The notes beneath the pieces were generated by a model. That model had not been told where the DNA came from and did no database searches. It saw nothing but the letters and a program-made list of their open reading frames with translations. 12,926 bases of DNA from assembly GCA_022566435.1 (NCBI GenBank), contig JADFIX010000024.1:1-12926 (forward strand), in the 5' to 3' direction. Below are positions 5,120-12,802 of the stretch, one piece after another. The DNA is from Planctomycetota bacterium (GTDB lineage Bacteria > Planctomycetota > Phycisphaerae > UBA1845). Each line of letters starts with the position of its first letter. Within the stretch, counting starts at the first letter, position 1. The position numbers were made by a program, and so were the translations under genes.

Positions 5120-7093
5120 ATGGACACTAAGGACCCCAATCAATCCCGCGTGTATCTTCTTGGTCTCGGGGTCATTTGCTTGGCATTTCTTGGGATATCC
5201 ATGGTGGGGATCGGCTGGGGCCTGCCGAGTCGTTCGGTCGATCCGTTCCTTTTCGGCGAAGACGAGCCTTGGCCGGGCGAGAAGATCTACCGGCTGAGCG
5301 GTGCCGGCGCGAAGTTTTCCCCAGAGCGCGGCGCGGATGTCGACCCCGACCCTCTACAACGTTTGAGCCCCGAACCCGTCCCGCTGACCGAGACGGACGA
5401 GCAACTCGCGAGGATCTACCTCCGCTACCGTCTCTACACCTATCAGCCCGATGAGATGATCACCATGATGGCCTTGGCGGGGATGAATCCGCGGCGGCTG
5501 GACCTAGACCCGCGTCTTTATCAATACGGCGGGCTGTTCATCTATCCCGTTGGTGGTCTGATCGGACTCTTGCACTTACTTGGCATGATCGACCTGCGGG
5601 GAGACGTGGTCTATTACCTCGACAACCCGGAGGAGTTCGGCAAGTTTTATGTCGTTGCCCGCGGCTATGCTGCGGCGTGGGGTTTGATCGGCGTCGTGGT
5701 GGTATTCGGAATCGCCCGGCGACTCGGCGGGGTTCGTGCAGGACTGATCGCCGCCCTAGTGTTTACCCTGATGCCCGTTGTGATCTGCATGTCCCACGAG
5801 GGAAAGCCGCATCTGCCGGGTGCCGTGCTCATGTTGCTGGCCGTTCTGTTCGCCATGCGCCATCTCGCCGCCCGAGTGACTGCCCCGGGCGAACCGTCGC
5901 AAGATTCGACCGGCACCGATGATTCGTCATCGGGTGGTGCTCGTGGTGATCGCAACTGGTGGCTCATGTGTATTTGCTGCGGGGCGGCATTGGGAATGGT
6001 GCTGTCCTCGTTGCCGATATTCGTGTTGATCCCGCTGGTGGCGTGGCTCGATTACCGTGCACCAAGGCGAGCCAAGAATCAGAGCCCCGACCGTAAGGGA
6101 GGGGGCACGGACGAAAGTACCGCCCAATGGAAGCTTGACCCCAAGGTCGGCGACTTGCCGTTGTTCATCCTCCGGCGCACGCTGCTCGGCGGACTGATCG
6201 CAGCCTGCGTCTACCTCGTCACCAATCCCTACATTTTGATCAACGCCGTCATAAACCGCGACGTACTCGCCAGCAACTTCGGCAACTCGCTGGCTATGTA
6301 CGACGTCGCGCGGGTCGTAGAGGGCTTCGTGCGCGTTCTCGAACTCACCATCGAAGGCGCCACGCTGCCGATATTGTTCATCGGGATGGCCGCTCTGGTT
6401 GTGGCAATCGCGCGTAGAAATCGAGTGATGGTTCCGCTCGCCGCCACGGCGCTGGTGTTCTTCGCCCAGTTCATTTTGATCGGTGCGGGTAAGCCGGGGG
6501 AGTACGGTCGCTTCGGCATCTACACCAACACCGCCCTGGCAATCGGCACCGCTTGCCTGCTTGGCGCAAAGTGGCCCTCGCGGAATCTGACCCAAATCAA
6601 ACCGCTGCTCCTGGGAATCATAATCCTTTGGGTCGGCTGGTGCGGTGGGGGGTACCTGTCCAACTTTTGCAAGGATTGCACGGACGAGGCCTCGCGCATT
6701 CGAGTCCGTCGGGCGTCGCCGCTCGGTCCATGGTCGGATCGCGACAGCGACCCTTGGCTGCGAGAGTTCGGCACCGTCTTTCTGACGGCCGAACCGGCGC
6801 CGTACGGCTGCCCGCCGTTGCCATTTCACAAGCTCGACGTGCGCCTGGTCAGAGGCGTAGAAGCGGCGAAATCCGCTTGCTCATCCCGGTCGGATCATTC
6901 CGTTTCGATAATGGCAGTCGACCGAACGGAGCTGGGGCCGTGGGGTCCGCCGGGCGTTGTCGCGCCGGCAAGGCCTCGAATCTTGCCTGAGTTTCACTAT
7001 CCCGCGTGGTGGATCACGCGCCGGCAAACACCGATCAGTTGGGCCCACAAGCCCTTCGAGATTTGGAGCGCGGGTGTTCCCTTCGCGCCGTGA
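5120..7093 (+). CDS. GT-C fold membrane glycosyltransferase (PMT/ArnT-like)
   Basis: Multi-spanning glycosyltransferase of the GT-C superfamily, which transfers sugar from a polyprenyl-phosphate donor on the outer face of the cytoplasmic membrane. From the ATG at 5120 (657 residues): helix 1 at about 12-33; a first external loop of about 100 residues carrying the acidic motif YQPDEM (D111, E112), the expected catalytic position; then repeated hydrophobic helices between about 140 and 510, including SHEGKPHLPGAVLMLLAVL (225-243) and GKPGEYGRF (457-465), both typical of the PMT group. A Cys- and Trp-rich C-terminal domain of about 145 residues follows. An alternative GTG start at 5093 adds nine residues; neither start has a strong ribosome site, and ATG is preferred because it sits nearer the first helix. 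Acceptor and donor are unknown. A polar linker (about 252-277) splits two helices. Confidence 0.8.
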   Translation: MDTKDPNQSRVYLLGLGVICLAFLGISMVGIGWGLPSRSVDPFLFGEDEPWPGEKIYRLSGAGAKFSPERGADVDPDPLQRLSPEPVPLTETDEQLARIYLRYRLYTYQPDEMITMMALAGMNPRRLDLDPRLYQYGGLFIYPVGGLIGLLHLLGMIDLRGDVVYYLDNPEEFGKFYVVARGYAAAWGLIGVVVVFGIARRLGGVRAGLIAALVFTLMPVVICMSHEGKPHLPGAVLMLLAVLFAMRHLAARVTAPGEPSQDSTGTDDSSSGGARGDRNWWLMCICCGAALGMVLSSLPIFVLIPLVAWLDYRAPRRAKNQSPDRKGGGTDESTAQWKLDPKVGDLPLFILRRTLLGGLIAACVYLVTNPYILINAVINRDVLASNFGNSLAMYDVARVVEGFVRVLELTIEGATLPILFIGMAALVVAIARRNRVMVPLAATALVFFAQFILIGAGKPGEYGRFGIYTNTALAIGTACLLGAKWPSRNLTQIKPLLLGIIILWVGWCGGGYLSNFCKDCTDEASRIRVRRASPLGPWSDRDSDPWLREFGTVFLTAEPAPYGCPPLPFHKLDVRLVRGVEAAKSACSSRSDHSVSIMAVDRTELGPWGPPGVVAPARPRILPEFHYPAWWITRRQTPISWAHKPFEIWSAGVPFAP

Positions 7094-7155
7094 TTGACGC
7101 TGCCGTCACGCCGTTCTACCGTACCGCCGGTCGGCTTTCTTGGGAGGATAACGAA

Positions 7156-7509
7156 ATGGCTAACCCGCTTTGCCACTTTGAGTTAATGACCAGCGACCCG
7201 CAGAAGTGCCGGGACTTCTACGGCGCCGTTTTCGACTGGCAGTTTGATGATAAGACCATGCCGGGTTACACGCTGATCCAAACGGGTATTGATCCCGCCG
7301 GCGGCATCATGAAAAAGCCCGAAAAAATACCGGGCGTGTGTATCAACACCTACTTTAACGTCGGTGATATCGATACCGTGCTGAAAAAAGCGGTCGAACA
7401 CGGGGGGAAGATTCTTGTGACGAAAACCCCGGTGCCCAACGTCGGCCACCTGGCGATGTTCGCAGATCCGGAAGGCATCGTCATCGGCATCATGCAGGGG
7501 GAAAGCTAG
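7156..7509 (+). CDS. VOC family (glyoxalase/bleomycin-resistance fold) protein
   Basis: A 117-residue single-domain protein with the vicinal-oxygen-chelate layout: an N-terminal half starting CHFELMTSDPQKCRDFYGAV with the usual FY.AVF.W motif, and a C-terminal half ending GHLAMFADPEGIVIGIMQ. H7 and E106 are in positions that bind metal in enzymatic members, but the subfamily resembles the small uncharacterised VOC proteins often annotated only as glyoxalase-like, so a substrate cannot be assigned. The ATG at 7156 is chosen because GGGAGG (7142-7147) lies 8 bases upstream; longer in-frame extension back to 7006 overlaps the glycosyltransferase gene and has no homology. The gene is 62 bases after the glycosyltransferase on the same strand, so cotranscription is possible, but the functions show no link. 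Confidence 0.85.
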   Translation: MANPLCHFELMTSDPQKCRDFYGAVFDWQFDDKTMPGYTLIQTGIDPAGGIMKKPEKIPGVCINTYFNVGDIDTVLKKAVEHGGKILVTKTPVPNVGHLAMFADPEGIVIGIMQGES

Positions 7510-7537
7510 TCCGCAGTGGCTGCGCCGCGTGGGAGGT

Positions 7538-8581
7538 TCAGTTTCCGTTCCGATCGCGGCTCTGCGATTCCTCGACGATCTTACGTAGTCGGCTGATGGT
7601 CGTCTTGTCGAGTTGCTTGAGGCCGTCGCAAGCTTCTTCGCCCGCCAGGGCTTTGTTGTAGCCCTTCATGAGACCGTCAGCGAGGCGAGCCCACGGATGG
7701 CGTGGCATGGAGAGAAATTCGTAATACACCGCGCGCAATACCATCGCTTTGGCAACCCGCGAATCATCGCAGGCGAGTTTGACCCAGTGGTCTGCAAGGG
7801 AGCGTTCGAATTGTTGCACGTCTTCGGCGCGCCAGTGGAACTCTGCCCATTTCGAGTCGTCCAAGACCAGGCAGTGTGAGATGTGTTTGGCAGCGAGCGG
7901 AAACGTCGTTTCGCGCACCGCTGCGTCGTCTAGCAGTCTCCTCACGTTCCGAAGAGCTTCCGGGACATCCTCAAGTTCTCGTTCCAGGCGTTCCATTAGT
8001 TTCGTCCAGCTGTCCTTGTCGAGGACCTCGTCGCTTGCACCGCGTAAGTCGCAGAGCTTCACCGACGCACCGCTGAAGTCTGCACCGCCGATAGACGCGC
8101 CTCGCATGCGACACGCGACGAATCTAGCGCCGTTGAGGAACGCGCCGTCAAGTGTGGCCAAATCTAGGTCCGCGCCGTGAAGCTCGGCCTCCTCCAGGAT
8201 TGCGCTCTGAAGCTCGGCATTCCTTAAGTCCGCTCCGTGTAGGTTCGCATACGAAAGATCAGTCCGGATTAAGAGCGTCGCGGTTTCCGTCCGGTCCTCG
8301 TGCTCGTACAAGTCGAACCTGGCGTTGGATAGGTTGGCCAGAGTCAGCCTCGCGAGAGTCAGGTTCGCGCCGCGAAAGTCGGCACGGTATAACTTCGAGT
8401 CTCTCAGGTCCGCACGGCGCAGGTCGCGTCCCTTTAGGTCGAGGCCTTCGGAGTGCTCGACCCAGGCCCGTTCGAGGTCCTCATCCTTGGCCTTGTATGC
8501 TGCCAAGAGTTCCGGCGGTGGCGGCTCCTCGACGAGAATCATCTCGCGCAGCACAAGATTGCGGTGAAGATAAGTTTCCAT
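7538..8581 (-). CDS. Pentapeptide-repeat protein
   Basis: A 347-residue protein from the ATG at 8581. Residues about 46-184 contain runs of A(D/N)LXX pentapeptides (for example LDLKGRDLRRADLRDSKLYR and ADLRNAELQSAILEEAEL), which fold into a right-handed quadrilateral beta helix. The flanking regions are alpha-helical: a Glu-rich N-terminal part (METYLHRNLVLREMILVEEP) and a C-terminal 160-residue domain with no recognised family, rich in Trp, Arg and Leu. No signal peptide or membrane helix is seen in this part. There is no good ribosome site at 8581, and the in-frame sequence upstream of the ATG also looks coding (see the entry for 8582-8781), so the annotated start may be artificial. It converges with the VOC gene, 28 bases apart, with only a short GC hairpin (CGCAG-tgg-CTGCG, 7512-7524) between. 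Confidence 0.8.
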   Translation of the reverse strand: METYLHRNLVLREMILVEEPPPPELLAAYKAKDEDLERAWVEHSEGLDLKGRDLRRADLRDSKLYRADFRGANLTLARLTLANLSNARFDLYEHEDRTETATLLIRTDLSYANLHGADLRNAELQSAILEEAELHGADLDLATLDGAFLNGARFVACRMRGASIGGADFSGASVKLCDLRGASDEVLDKDSWTKLMERLERELEDVPEALRNVRRLLDDAAVRETTFPLAAKHISHCLVLDDSKWAEFHWRAEDVQQFERSLADHWVKLACDDSRVAKAMVLRAVYYEFLSMPRHPWARLADGLMKGYNKALAGEEACDGLKQLDKTTISRLRKIVEESQSRDRNGN

Positions 8582-8781
8582 GCGGTCCAGAAACGATAGC
8601 GTCCGGCTAAACGGTGTCTCGTCGGGGTGGAAGCGTCCGAGAATCCATCGTTTGAGCTCGCTTCGCTGTTGCTCTGAAAGGATTTGGCGAACTTGGCTGC
8701 TTCGTTGGCCGCGGCGCGCAGGCGATCCACGCGAGCCTGCACCTCATCGACTCCGCTTCCAGAGTTAGCGGCGGTCACCAT
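8582..8781 (-). pseudogene. Probable N-terminal part of the pentapeptide gene, in a shifted frame
   Basis: Upstream of 8581 the pentapeptide frame stays open to a stop at 8744 and encodes QILSEQQRSELKRWILGRFH then PDETPFSRTLSFLDR, which looks coding and continues smoothly into METYLHRN, but it has no ATG, GTG or TTG start. A different minus frame starts at ATG 8781 with MVTAANSGSGVDEVQARVDR and continues LRAAANEAAKFAK, an amphipathic helix, before decaying to low-complexity residues. The two join if one base were restored in the A-run read at 8683-8685 (plus-strand TTT), giving KFAKILSEQQ and a 414-residue protein. No slippery heptamer for programmed -1 shifting is present. So this is either a real inactivating deletion, or a sequencing error in a short homopolymer. 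Confidence 0.55.
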
Positions 8782-8975
8782 GTGTTGGACTGTACAGAAA
8801 GGACGCGCGCCTGCAAGTCGGGCTTCCCTACTTCAACAAAATCATAACTCGGTGCCGTGTCGACCGCTAATGGCGTCGTCCTCTCCATGGGTTCTGCGCG
8901 CACGTCGACGCCGGATCACGCGTTCCACTGCACTCGAGTACCGCCAACCTTGATTCCGCGAATTGCAAGCGGGTC

Positions 8976-9114
8976 GCTCCCTAACGGTCGCGGTACTGAT
9001 GCTCAGAGAGCGCCGCCTTCACGCTCTCAATCCGGACGCTTCTTTACGCTCATTCGTGCGCCCTATCCGGTAGCGCGATTGCGGTCGCGTTCAGGACCGC
9101 GAGCGTGAGAGAGC
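8976..9114. repeat. REP-like inverted pair, 24-bp arms
   Basis: The left arm GCTCCCTAACGGTCGCGGTACTGA at 8976-8999 (shown in part: GCTCCCTAACGGTCGCGG) matches the reverse complement of 9091-9114 at 20 of 24 positions. About 90 bases lie between them. The right arm also contains GCGGTC..GACCGC (9081-9086 and 9095-9100). The motif (ACCGCGAGCGT.AGGGAGCG) resembles a repeat I remember from planctomycete intergenic regions. Confidence 0.6.
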
Positions 9115-9255
9115 CAGCACATGGTCAACCGACATATTTGAGGTTGGCAATACACTGTTTGCGCCGGCTACGTCCACACCACAGACTAGCGCTCCGATAA
9201 GATGCCGCACGTGACGGGCGGCTCGACGTTCTCGTATCGAAATGCCTTGCACCTG

Positions 9256-9285
9256 TTGACTTTTGTATGGCACTTGTGCAAGAAT
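9256..9285 (+). promoter_or_regulatory. Promoter candidate for the metalloprotease gene
   Basis: TTGACT (9256-9261) and AAGAAT (9280-9285) are separated by 18 bases; start of transcription would be near 9292, about 50 bases ahead of the ATG. The -35 box is 5 of 6 but the -10 box only 4 of 6, so this is tentative. Confidence 0.35.
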
Positions 9286-9294
9286 AACGCGGAG

Positions 9295-9311
9295 GGCGGA
9301 GACAATCCGCC
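9295..9311 (+). other. Small hairpin in the metalloprotease leader
   Basis: GGCGGA (9295-9300) and TCCGCC (9306-9311) form a perfect 6-bp stem with loop GACAA. It would lie at the very 5' end of the predicted leader. It may stabilise the message; no riboswitch architecture is visible. Confidence 0.3.
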
Positions 9312-9341
9312 GGACTCACAACGCCGTCAAAGCGATTCATC

Positions 9342-10175
9342 ATGGGAAAGAAGCTAACAATCAATCCGCGCGATCCCTGTTGTCGGGTGATCGTTGTTAT
9401 CGGGCTGTGGATCGCACCGACCATGTTTTTCGGTGGGTGCGGAATGCCACTCACCGATCCGTTGATCGTTCAGACACGAATGGTCGCCGAATGCGAGGAC
9501 GCTGAAACACCAGGCGATGTCGCGACTGACCTCGTGCTGCTGGATTGGACCGGCGGCACCAACGCCATCTATCCCAATTTCGAATTCAAAGCTTTGGATC
9601 TCGCATTATTCGAAACCGCCGACGGGGCCACGCTGGCCGATGATCCGGCGCTGTTCAAGGAGTTGGTGCGGCTCGAAGTCACGCGCATTTTCTGTGAATG
9701 GCCCGAGGTGGCGATTGTTGTGCGCGAGGGTGAAGACGCCGAGTGGCACGCCGACACCATTGTCTATGTCACGCAAGATTTACCGCCGCTCGGTGGGACC
9801 GGCATCGGCGAGGCCGAATACGACCCGTGCAACGAGCAGACGGACAACGCGGCGATTATCTTCGGAGCGCGCATCCTCGAGTTGGGCAATCACTACACCT
9901 TTGATGAATGGGCCACCCTGTTCGCCAACGTCTGTGCCCACGAGATCGGCCACACGTTGGGTTACGGTCACGTGCCGATGGAAGATCGCCCGGAACCAGG
10001 CCAAACAGCCTACGTGGAACTCATGCTCGGTCGCCACACGATGGCGGAAATGCGCCGGACTCAACGCATGATCGTTGATCAGACCTATTGCGAGAAAGAT
10101 ACCGCACGGCAGCAGGTGGCGGACGACGGTATCCTCTCGTGCTCGTCCGACCAGGGGGAGCGTCGCGGACCGTAG
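9342..10175 (+). CDS. Metzincin-type zinc metalloprotease, probable lipoprotein
   Basis: A 277-residue protein. The N-terminus has charged residues, a hydrophobic segment (about 15-30) and FGGC at 30-33, a non-canonical lipobox whose cysteine C33 may be lipidated; the segment could otherwise be a plain signal peptide. The zinc site HEIGHTLGYGH (200-210) is the full metzincin consensus HEXXHXXGXXH: ligands H200, H204, H210 and catalytic E201. M228 in VELMLG is a candidate for the Met-turn. Five further cysteines (C118, C163, C198, C250, C267) could form disulfides outside the cytoplasm. The first half (about 60-160) has no family I recognise. It most resembles matrixin-like proteins of unknown substrate. 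The ATG at 9342 lacks a strong ribosome site, but the next in-frame ATG would remove the signal segment. It converges with the RNase gene, with stop codons 6 bases apart. Confidence 0.8.
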   Translation: MGKKLTINPRDPCCRVIVVIGLWIAPTMFFGGCGMPLTDPLIVQTRMVAECEDAETPGDVATDLVLLDWTGGTNAIYPNFEFKALDLALFETADGATLADDPALFKELVRLEVTRIFCEWPEVAIVVREGEDAEWHADTIVYVTQDLPPLGGTGIGEAEYDPCNEQTDNAAIIFGARILELGNHYTFDEWATLFANVCAHEIGHTLGYGHVPMEDRPEPGQTAYVELMLGRHTMAEMRRTQRMIVDQTYCEKDTARQQVADDGILSCSSDQGERRGP

Positions 10176-10181
10176 AGCCGA

Positions 10182-12467
10182 TCAGCGGCGTGTGGAGCGC
10201 TCATGCACGGTAGACGACGTCGATCCTTCACGACCGAGGGACACCGACCGGCCGCGATCGTCTTCGCAAACGCAGTCGACGCGGTCAATGGCGAATGCGT
10301 CATCACCTCGAATGACAATCGTTTTCTCGGTCTCCGATTCGATTTGACTGAGGTGCGCCCGTTTCTGGTTGAGGATCTCAAAGGCCAACGGGCTCGATAC
10401 GGTAACGATTACCCGTGCGACGTTCTGTTGATGGACTGCGAGTTGGACCATTCGCATCACATCCAGTCGCACGGATTCCGGCAGCTTGACCTGTCCCGAT
10501 CCACGGCAATGCGGGCAGTCGTCGTACATGTTCCGGCTCAACGAAGGCCCCTGGCGCTGTCGTGTAATTTCGATCAGCCCGAAGGCGCTCATTCGCAGGA
10601 TTCGTGCCCGTTCCTTGTGTTTCTTCAACGCATCGCGCATCGTCCGTTCAATGGTCCGCTTGTGTCGTTCGTCGCGCATATCGATAAAATCGCAGACGAT
10701 CAGGCCGCCTAAATCGCGCAAACGTAGTTGTCGGGCGATCTCCTCCGCGGCCTCGCAGTTGATCAGAAAGGCGGTTTCTTCGGCACTTTCCGGTGAACGA
10801 AATTTTCCGCTGTTCACGTCGATCGCCACCATGGCCTCGGTGGAGTCGATGACGATGGACCCGCCGGACGGCAGCGGTACTTGCCGCATATTGATTCGAT
10901 CGATTTCGTCTTCGATTCCCAGGCGGTGGAATATGGGCTCGCGCTCGGTATAGAGGTCCACGACATGTCGCGATCGTGGCATCGCCAGTTGTAGAAACTC
11001 GCGAACTTTCTTTGCCGTCTCGGCGTCGTCCACGACGAGTCGGCGAAAATCGGTCGTGTACACGTCGCGAATCGTACGGGTGACGAGGTCCGATTCCTGG
11101 TAGAGTTCCGCCGGTGCTGCAAGGCGTTTGATGCGCGTGACGACGGTCTTCCAAAGTCGAAGCAAGTAGTTGAGGTCACGTTGCAGATCGCGCTTCGTAC
11201 GCCCCGATCCGGCGGTGCGCATGATAAAGCCCATGTCGGCGGGAAGTTTTAACTGGGTGAGCATGTCGCGCATTTCGCGGCGTTCGGCGTCGTCCTCGAT
11301 TTTTCGCGACACGCCGTGCTTGCCCATGCCCGGCATCATCACCAGGAATCGTCCGGGGATCGAAAGATAGGTCGTCAAGGTCGGTCCCTTCGTTCCCACG
11401 CCTTCCTTCGTGACTTGGACAATGACTTCCTGTCCGCGACGAAAACATTTCTGAATGGGCGGTCGACTATGCCGTGGAATCTTTCGCCCGACTTCTTCCG
11501 TTTCGCCGGTATGGTGCGGAAAATATTGCGGCTGGACATCCGAAATGTGCAGAAACCCGTTCTTGGGCAGCCCGAAATCTACAAAGACCGCCTGAATGCT
11601 GGCTTCGACATTCGTGATCCGTCCTTTGTAAATGTTGCCCACATGGGATTGCGTCGACGAGCGTTCCAGGAAGAGTTCTTCGAGGCGCCCGTCGATCAGC
11701 ACGGCAATTCGACATTCGTCACCGGTGGACACGTTGATGACCATGGCTCTTCCCTCGCCGGTGGTCGAGGGCTCGAATGATTCCGATTCATCTCTCTGTG
11801 GCGACCGCGGTTTTTGGGGACCGGTCCGGCGGGAGGATCGCCCGCCGGATTTCTTCGGTTCCGTCCTTGATTCTGAACTCGTCCCGCGAGCCGGGGGACG
11901 ATCGGGCGGCGTGTCTTCTTTCTCGAGCTCGGCCGGCGGCTTTTCCGATGCGCGATCGGGCTCATCGGGGCGCCGCACGTCTCCGTCTTGCGGCGTCGAT
12001 TTGCGTGGATCTGCGGGGCGCGTCCCACCCTTCCGACGACCGCGCCGCGGACGCGGTCGCGGAGCCGATTCGGCTTTGCTCGGCGGGCTCTCTGAGTCGC
12101 TCGGACCCTCGTGGACGGGTTTCGTTTCGTCGACAGCGGTGCCTTTGTCGCCGGTTTCGGTGGCGACTGGTTTGCGCCGATCGGCTCGTTTCCGCTTTGG
12201 GGGCCCCGACTGGCGCCTTTTTGCCGATCTCTTTATCTTTTCTTTGGCGCCGACTGCGACAGCGATGGTCGTACCGCCGCCTGCCGTTTCGCCGATTTCC
12301 GCCACGTCCAATTGTGTCGCGCTCGGTGTGACCGTAGTCGGCTCGTGGGGGGCATCGCGCTTCAAGGTGGCTTTTCGTTTGCGGGATCTGGTTTTCTTCG
12401 GTCGTTGGGGGCCGCCTTTGTCTTCTTCCATTTGGTTCACTACTTCACCGCTTCTCTTTACATGCAT
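10182..12467 (-). CDS. rng: Ribonuclease E/G family endoribonuclease
   Basis: A 761-residue enzyme that cleaves single-stranded RNA in mRNA decay and rRNA/tRNA maturation. From the start at 12467: a basic, Pro/Ser/Arg-rich disordered region of about 235 residues; an S1 RNA-binding domain (about 270-365; GNIYKGRITNVEASIQAVFV, then FVDFGLPKNGFLHISDV); the 5'-sensor/RNase H-like part; the catalytic pair in AIDVNSGK (D550, with N552) and LIVCDFIDM (D593); and the CPHCRGSG zinc-link (C651, C654) that dimerises the enzyme. The C-terminal part is short, so this is closer to RNase G than to RNase E with its long C-terminal scaffold. Start 12467 is preferred because it lies two bases after the stop of the preceding gene; 12494 would overlap it by 25 bases, and 12431 (MEEDKGG) is also possible. 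The N-terminal extension is the odd feature. Confidence 0.9.
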   Translation of the reverse strand: MHVKRSGEVVNQMEEDKGGPQRPKKTRSRKRKATLKRDAPHEPTTVTPSATQLDVAEIGETAGGGTTIAVAVGAKEKIKRSAKRRQSGPPKRKRADRRKPVATETGDKGTAVDETKPVHEGPSDSESPPSKAESAPRPRPRRGRRKGGTRPADPRKSTPQDGDVRRPDEPDRASEKPPAELEKEDTPPDRPPARGTSSESRTEPKKSGGRSSRRTGPQKPRSPQRDESESFEPSTTGEGRAMVINVSTGDECRIAVLIDGRLEELFLERSSTQSHVGNIYKGRITNVEASIQAVFVDFGLPKNGFLHISDVQPQYFPHHTGETEEVGRKIPRHSRPPIQKCFRRGQEVIVQVTKEGVGTKGPTLTTYLSIPGRFLVMMPGMGKHGVSRKIEDDAERREMRDMLTQLKLPADMGFIMRTAGSGRTKRDLQRDLNYLLRLWKTVVTRIKRLAAPAELYQESDLVTRTIRDVYTTDFRRLVVDDAETAKKVREFLQLAMPRSRHVVDLYTEREPIFHRLGIEDEIDRINMRQVPLPSGGSIVIDSTEAMVAIDVNSGKFRSPESAEETAFLINCEAAEEIARQLRLRDLGGLIVCDFIDMRDERHKRTIERTMRDALKKHKERARILRMSAFGLIEITRQRQGPSLSRNMYDDCPHCRGSGQVKLPESVRLDVMRMVQLAVHQQNVARVIVTVSSPLAFEILNQKRAHLSQIESETEKTIVIRGDDAFAIDRVDCVCEDDRGRSVSLGREGSTSSTVHERSTRR

Positions 12468-12469
12468 GA

Positions 12470-12802
12470 TTACACGCCGACGAATTGGCGCCATCGCACG
12501 TCGATGCGACGGATTTGGTGATTGATCGATTCAGACCCATACCCCAATGCCCCGACCACTTCCGCAGGTCTTGCGGTGCCGGATTGGGTCACGCGAAGCG
12601 TAAATTCGACGGCATCTTCCACCAGGGTTAGATCTTCAATGTACGGGCGGATGTCGATCACGCGTACACTATCATTTCCCGGCTTCTTACGCTCGACCGG
12701 GATCGTTTCGGCATCCAAGACCAGGCGAACCTTCGTTTTCAAGTCGTTCGAAAGGGCGCTGGACCGGGGCGGGGGCTCCGGACGGAAACGGTATCGCACC
12801 AA
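12470..12802 (-). CDS. TIGR03936/DUF2344-like radical-SAM-linked protein, C-terminal region, start uncertain
   Basis: About 110 residues matching, from memory, the C-terminal half of the TIGR03936/DUF2344 family, which is joined or adjacent to radical-SAM enzymes and often next to the RNase E/G gene: the string ETIPVERKK, the IDIRPYIEDLTL block and the SGTARPAEVVGALGY motif. The N-terminal half of the family (a domain beginning with an SHLD-type motif) is not found in any frame up to the window edge. The frame is closed by a TGA at 12860, so either the coding sequence starts here (TTG at 12802, or GTG at 12799 with GGAG nine bases upstream), or a frameshift separates it from the rest, which would lie beyond the edge. 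Its stop is two bases before the RNase start, implying one operon and translational coupling. Confidence 0.6.
   Translation of the reverse strand: MVRYRFRPEPPPRSSALSNDLKTKVRLVLDAETIPVERKKPGNDSVRVIDIRPYIEDLTLVEDAVEFTLRVTQSGTARPAEVVGALGYGSESINHQIRRIDVRWRQFVGV

Larger units (their letters stand above)
8782..9341. other. Non-coding gap with repeats
   Basis: About 560 bases without a believable gene; short frames on both strands are Arg/Ser-rich shadows. It holds the REP-like inverted pair (8976-8999 and 9091-9114), a possible promoter for the metalloprotease gene (9256-9285) and a leader hairpin (9295-9311). Confidence 0.6.

Noticed and set aside
5927..6829. 300-residue minus-strand ORF
   Set aside because: Antisense to the glycosyltransferase; composition rich in Arg, Gln and Glu without motifs, while the plus frame has transmembrane segments and GT-C motifs.
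7006..7155. Longer N-terminus for the VOC protein
   Set aside because: It would overlap the glycosyltransferase end and has no similarity to the family; a strong ribosome site favours 7156.
8539..8781. Independent 80-residue protein
   Set aside because: Only its first 33 or so residues look coding; the rest is a shadow of the pentapeptide gene. Better explained as the displaced N-terminus of that gene.
10176..10181. Bidirectional terminator between metalloprotease and RNase genes
   Set aside because: Only six bases separate the two stops and no stem with a T-run is visible there.
11632..12525. 297-residue plus-strand ORF
   Set aside because: Antisense shadow of the RNase E/G gene, created by the biased composition of its disordered N-terminal part.
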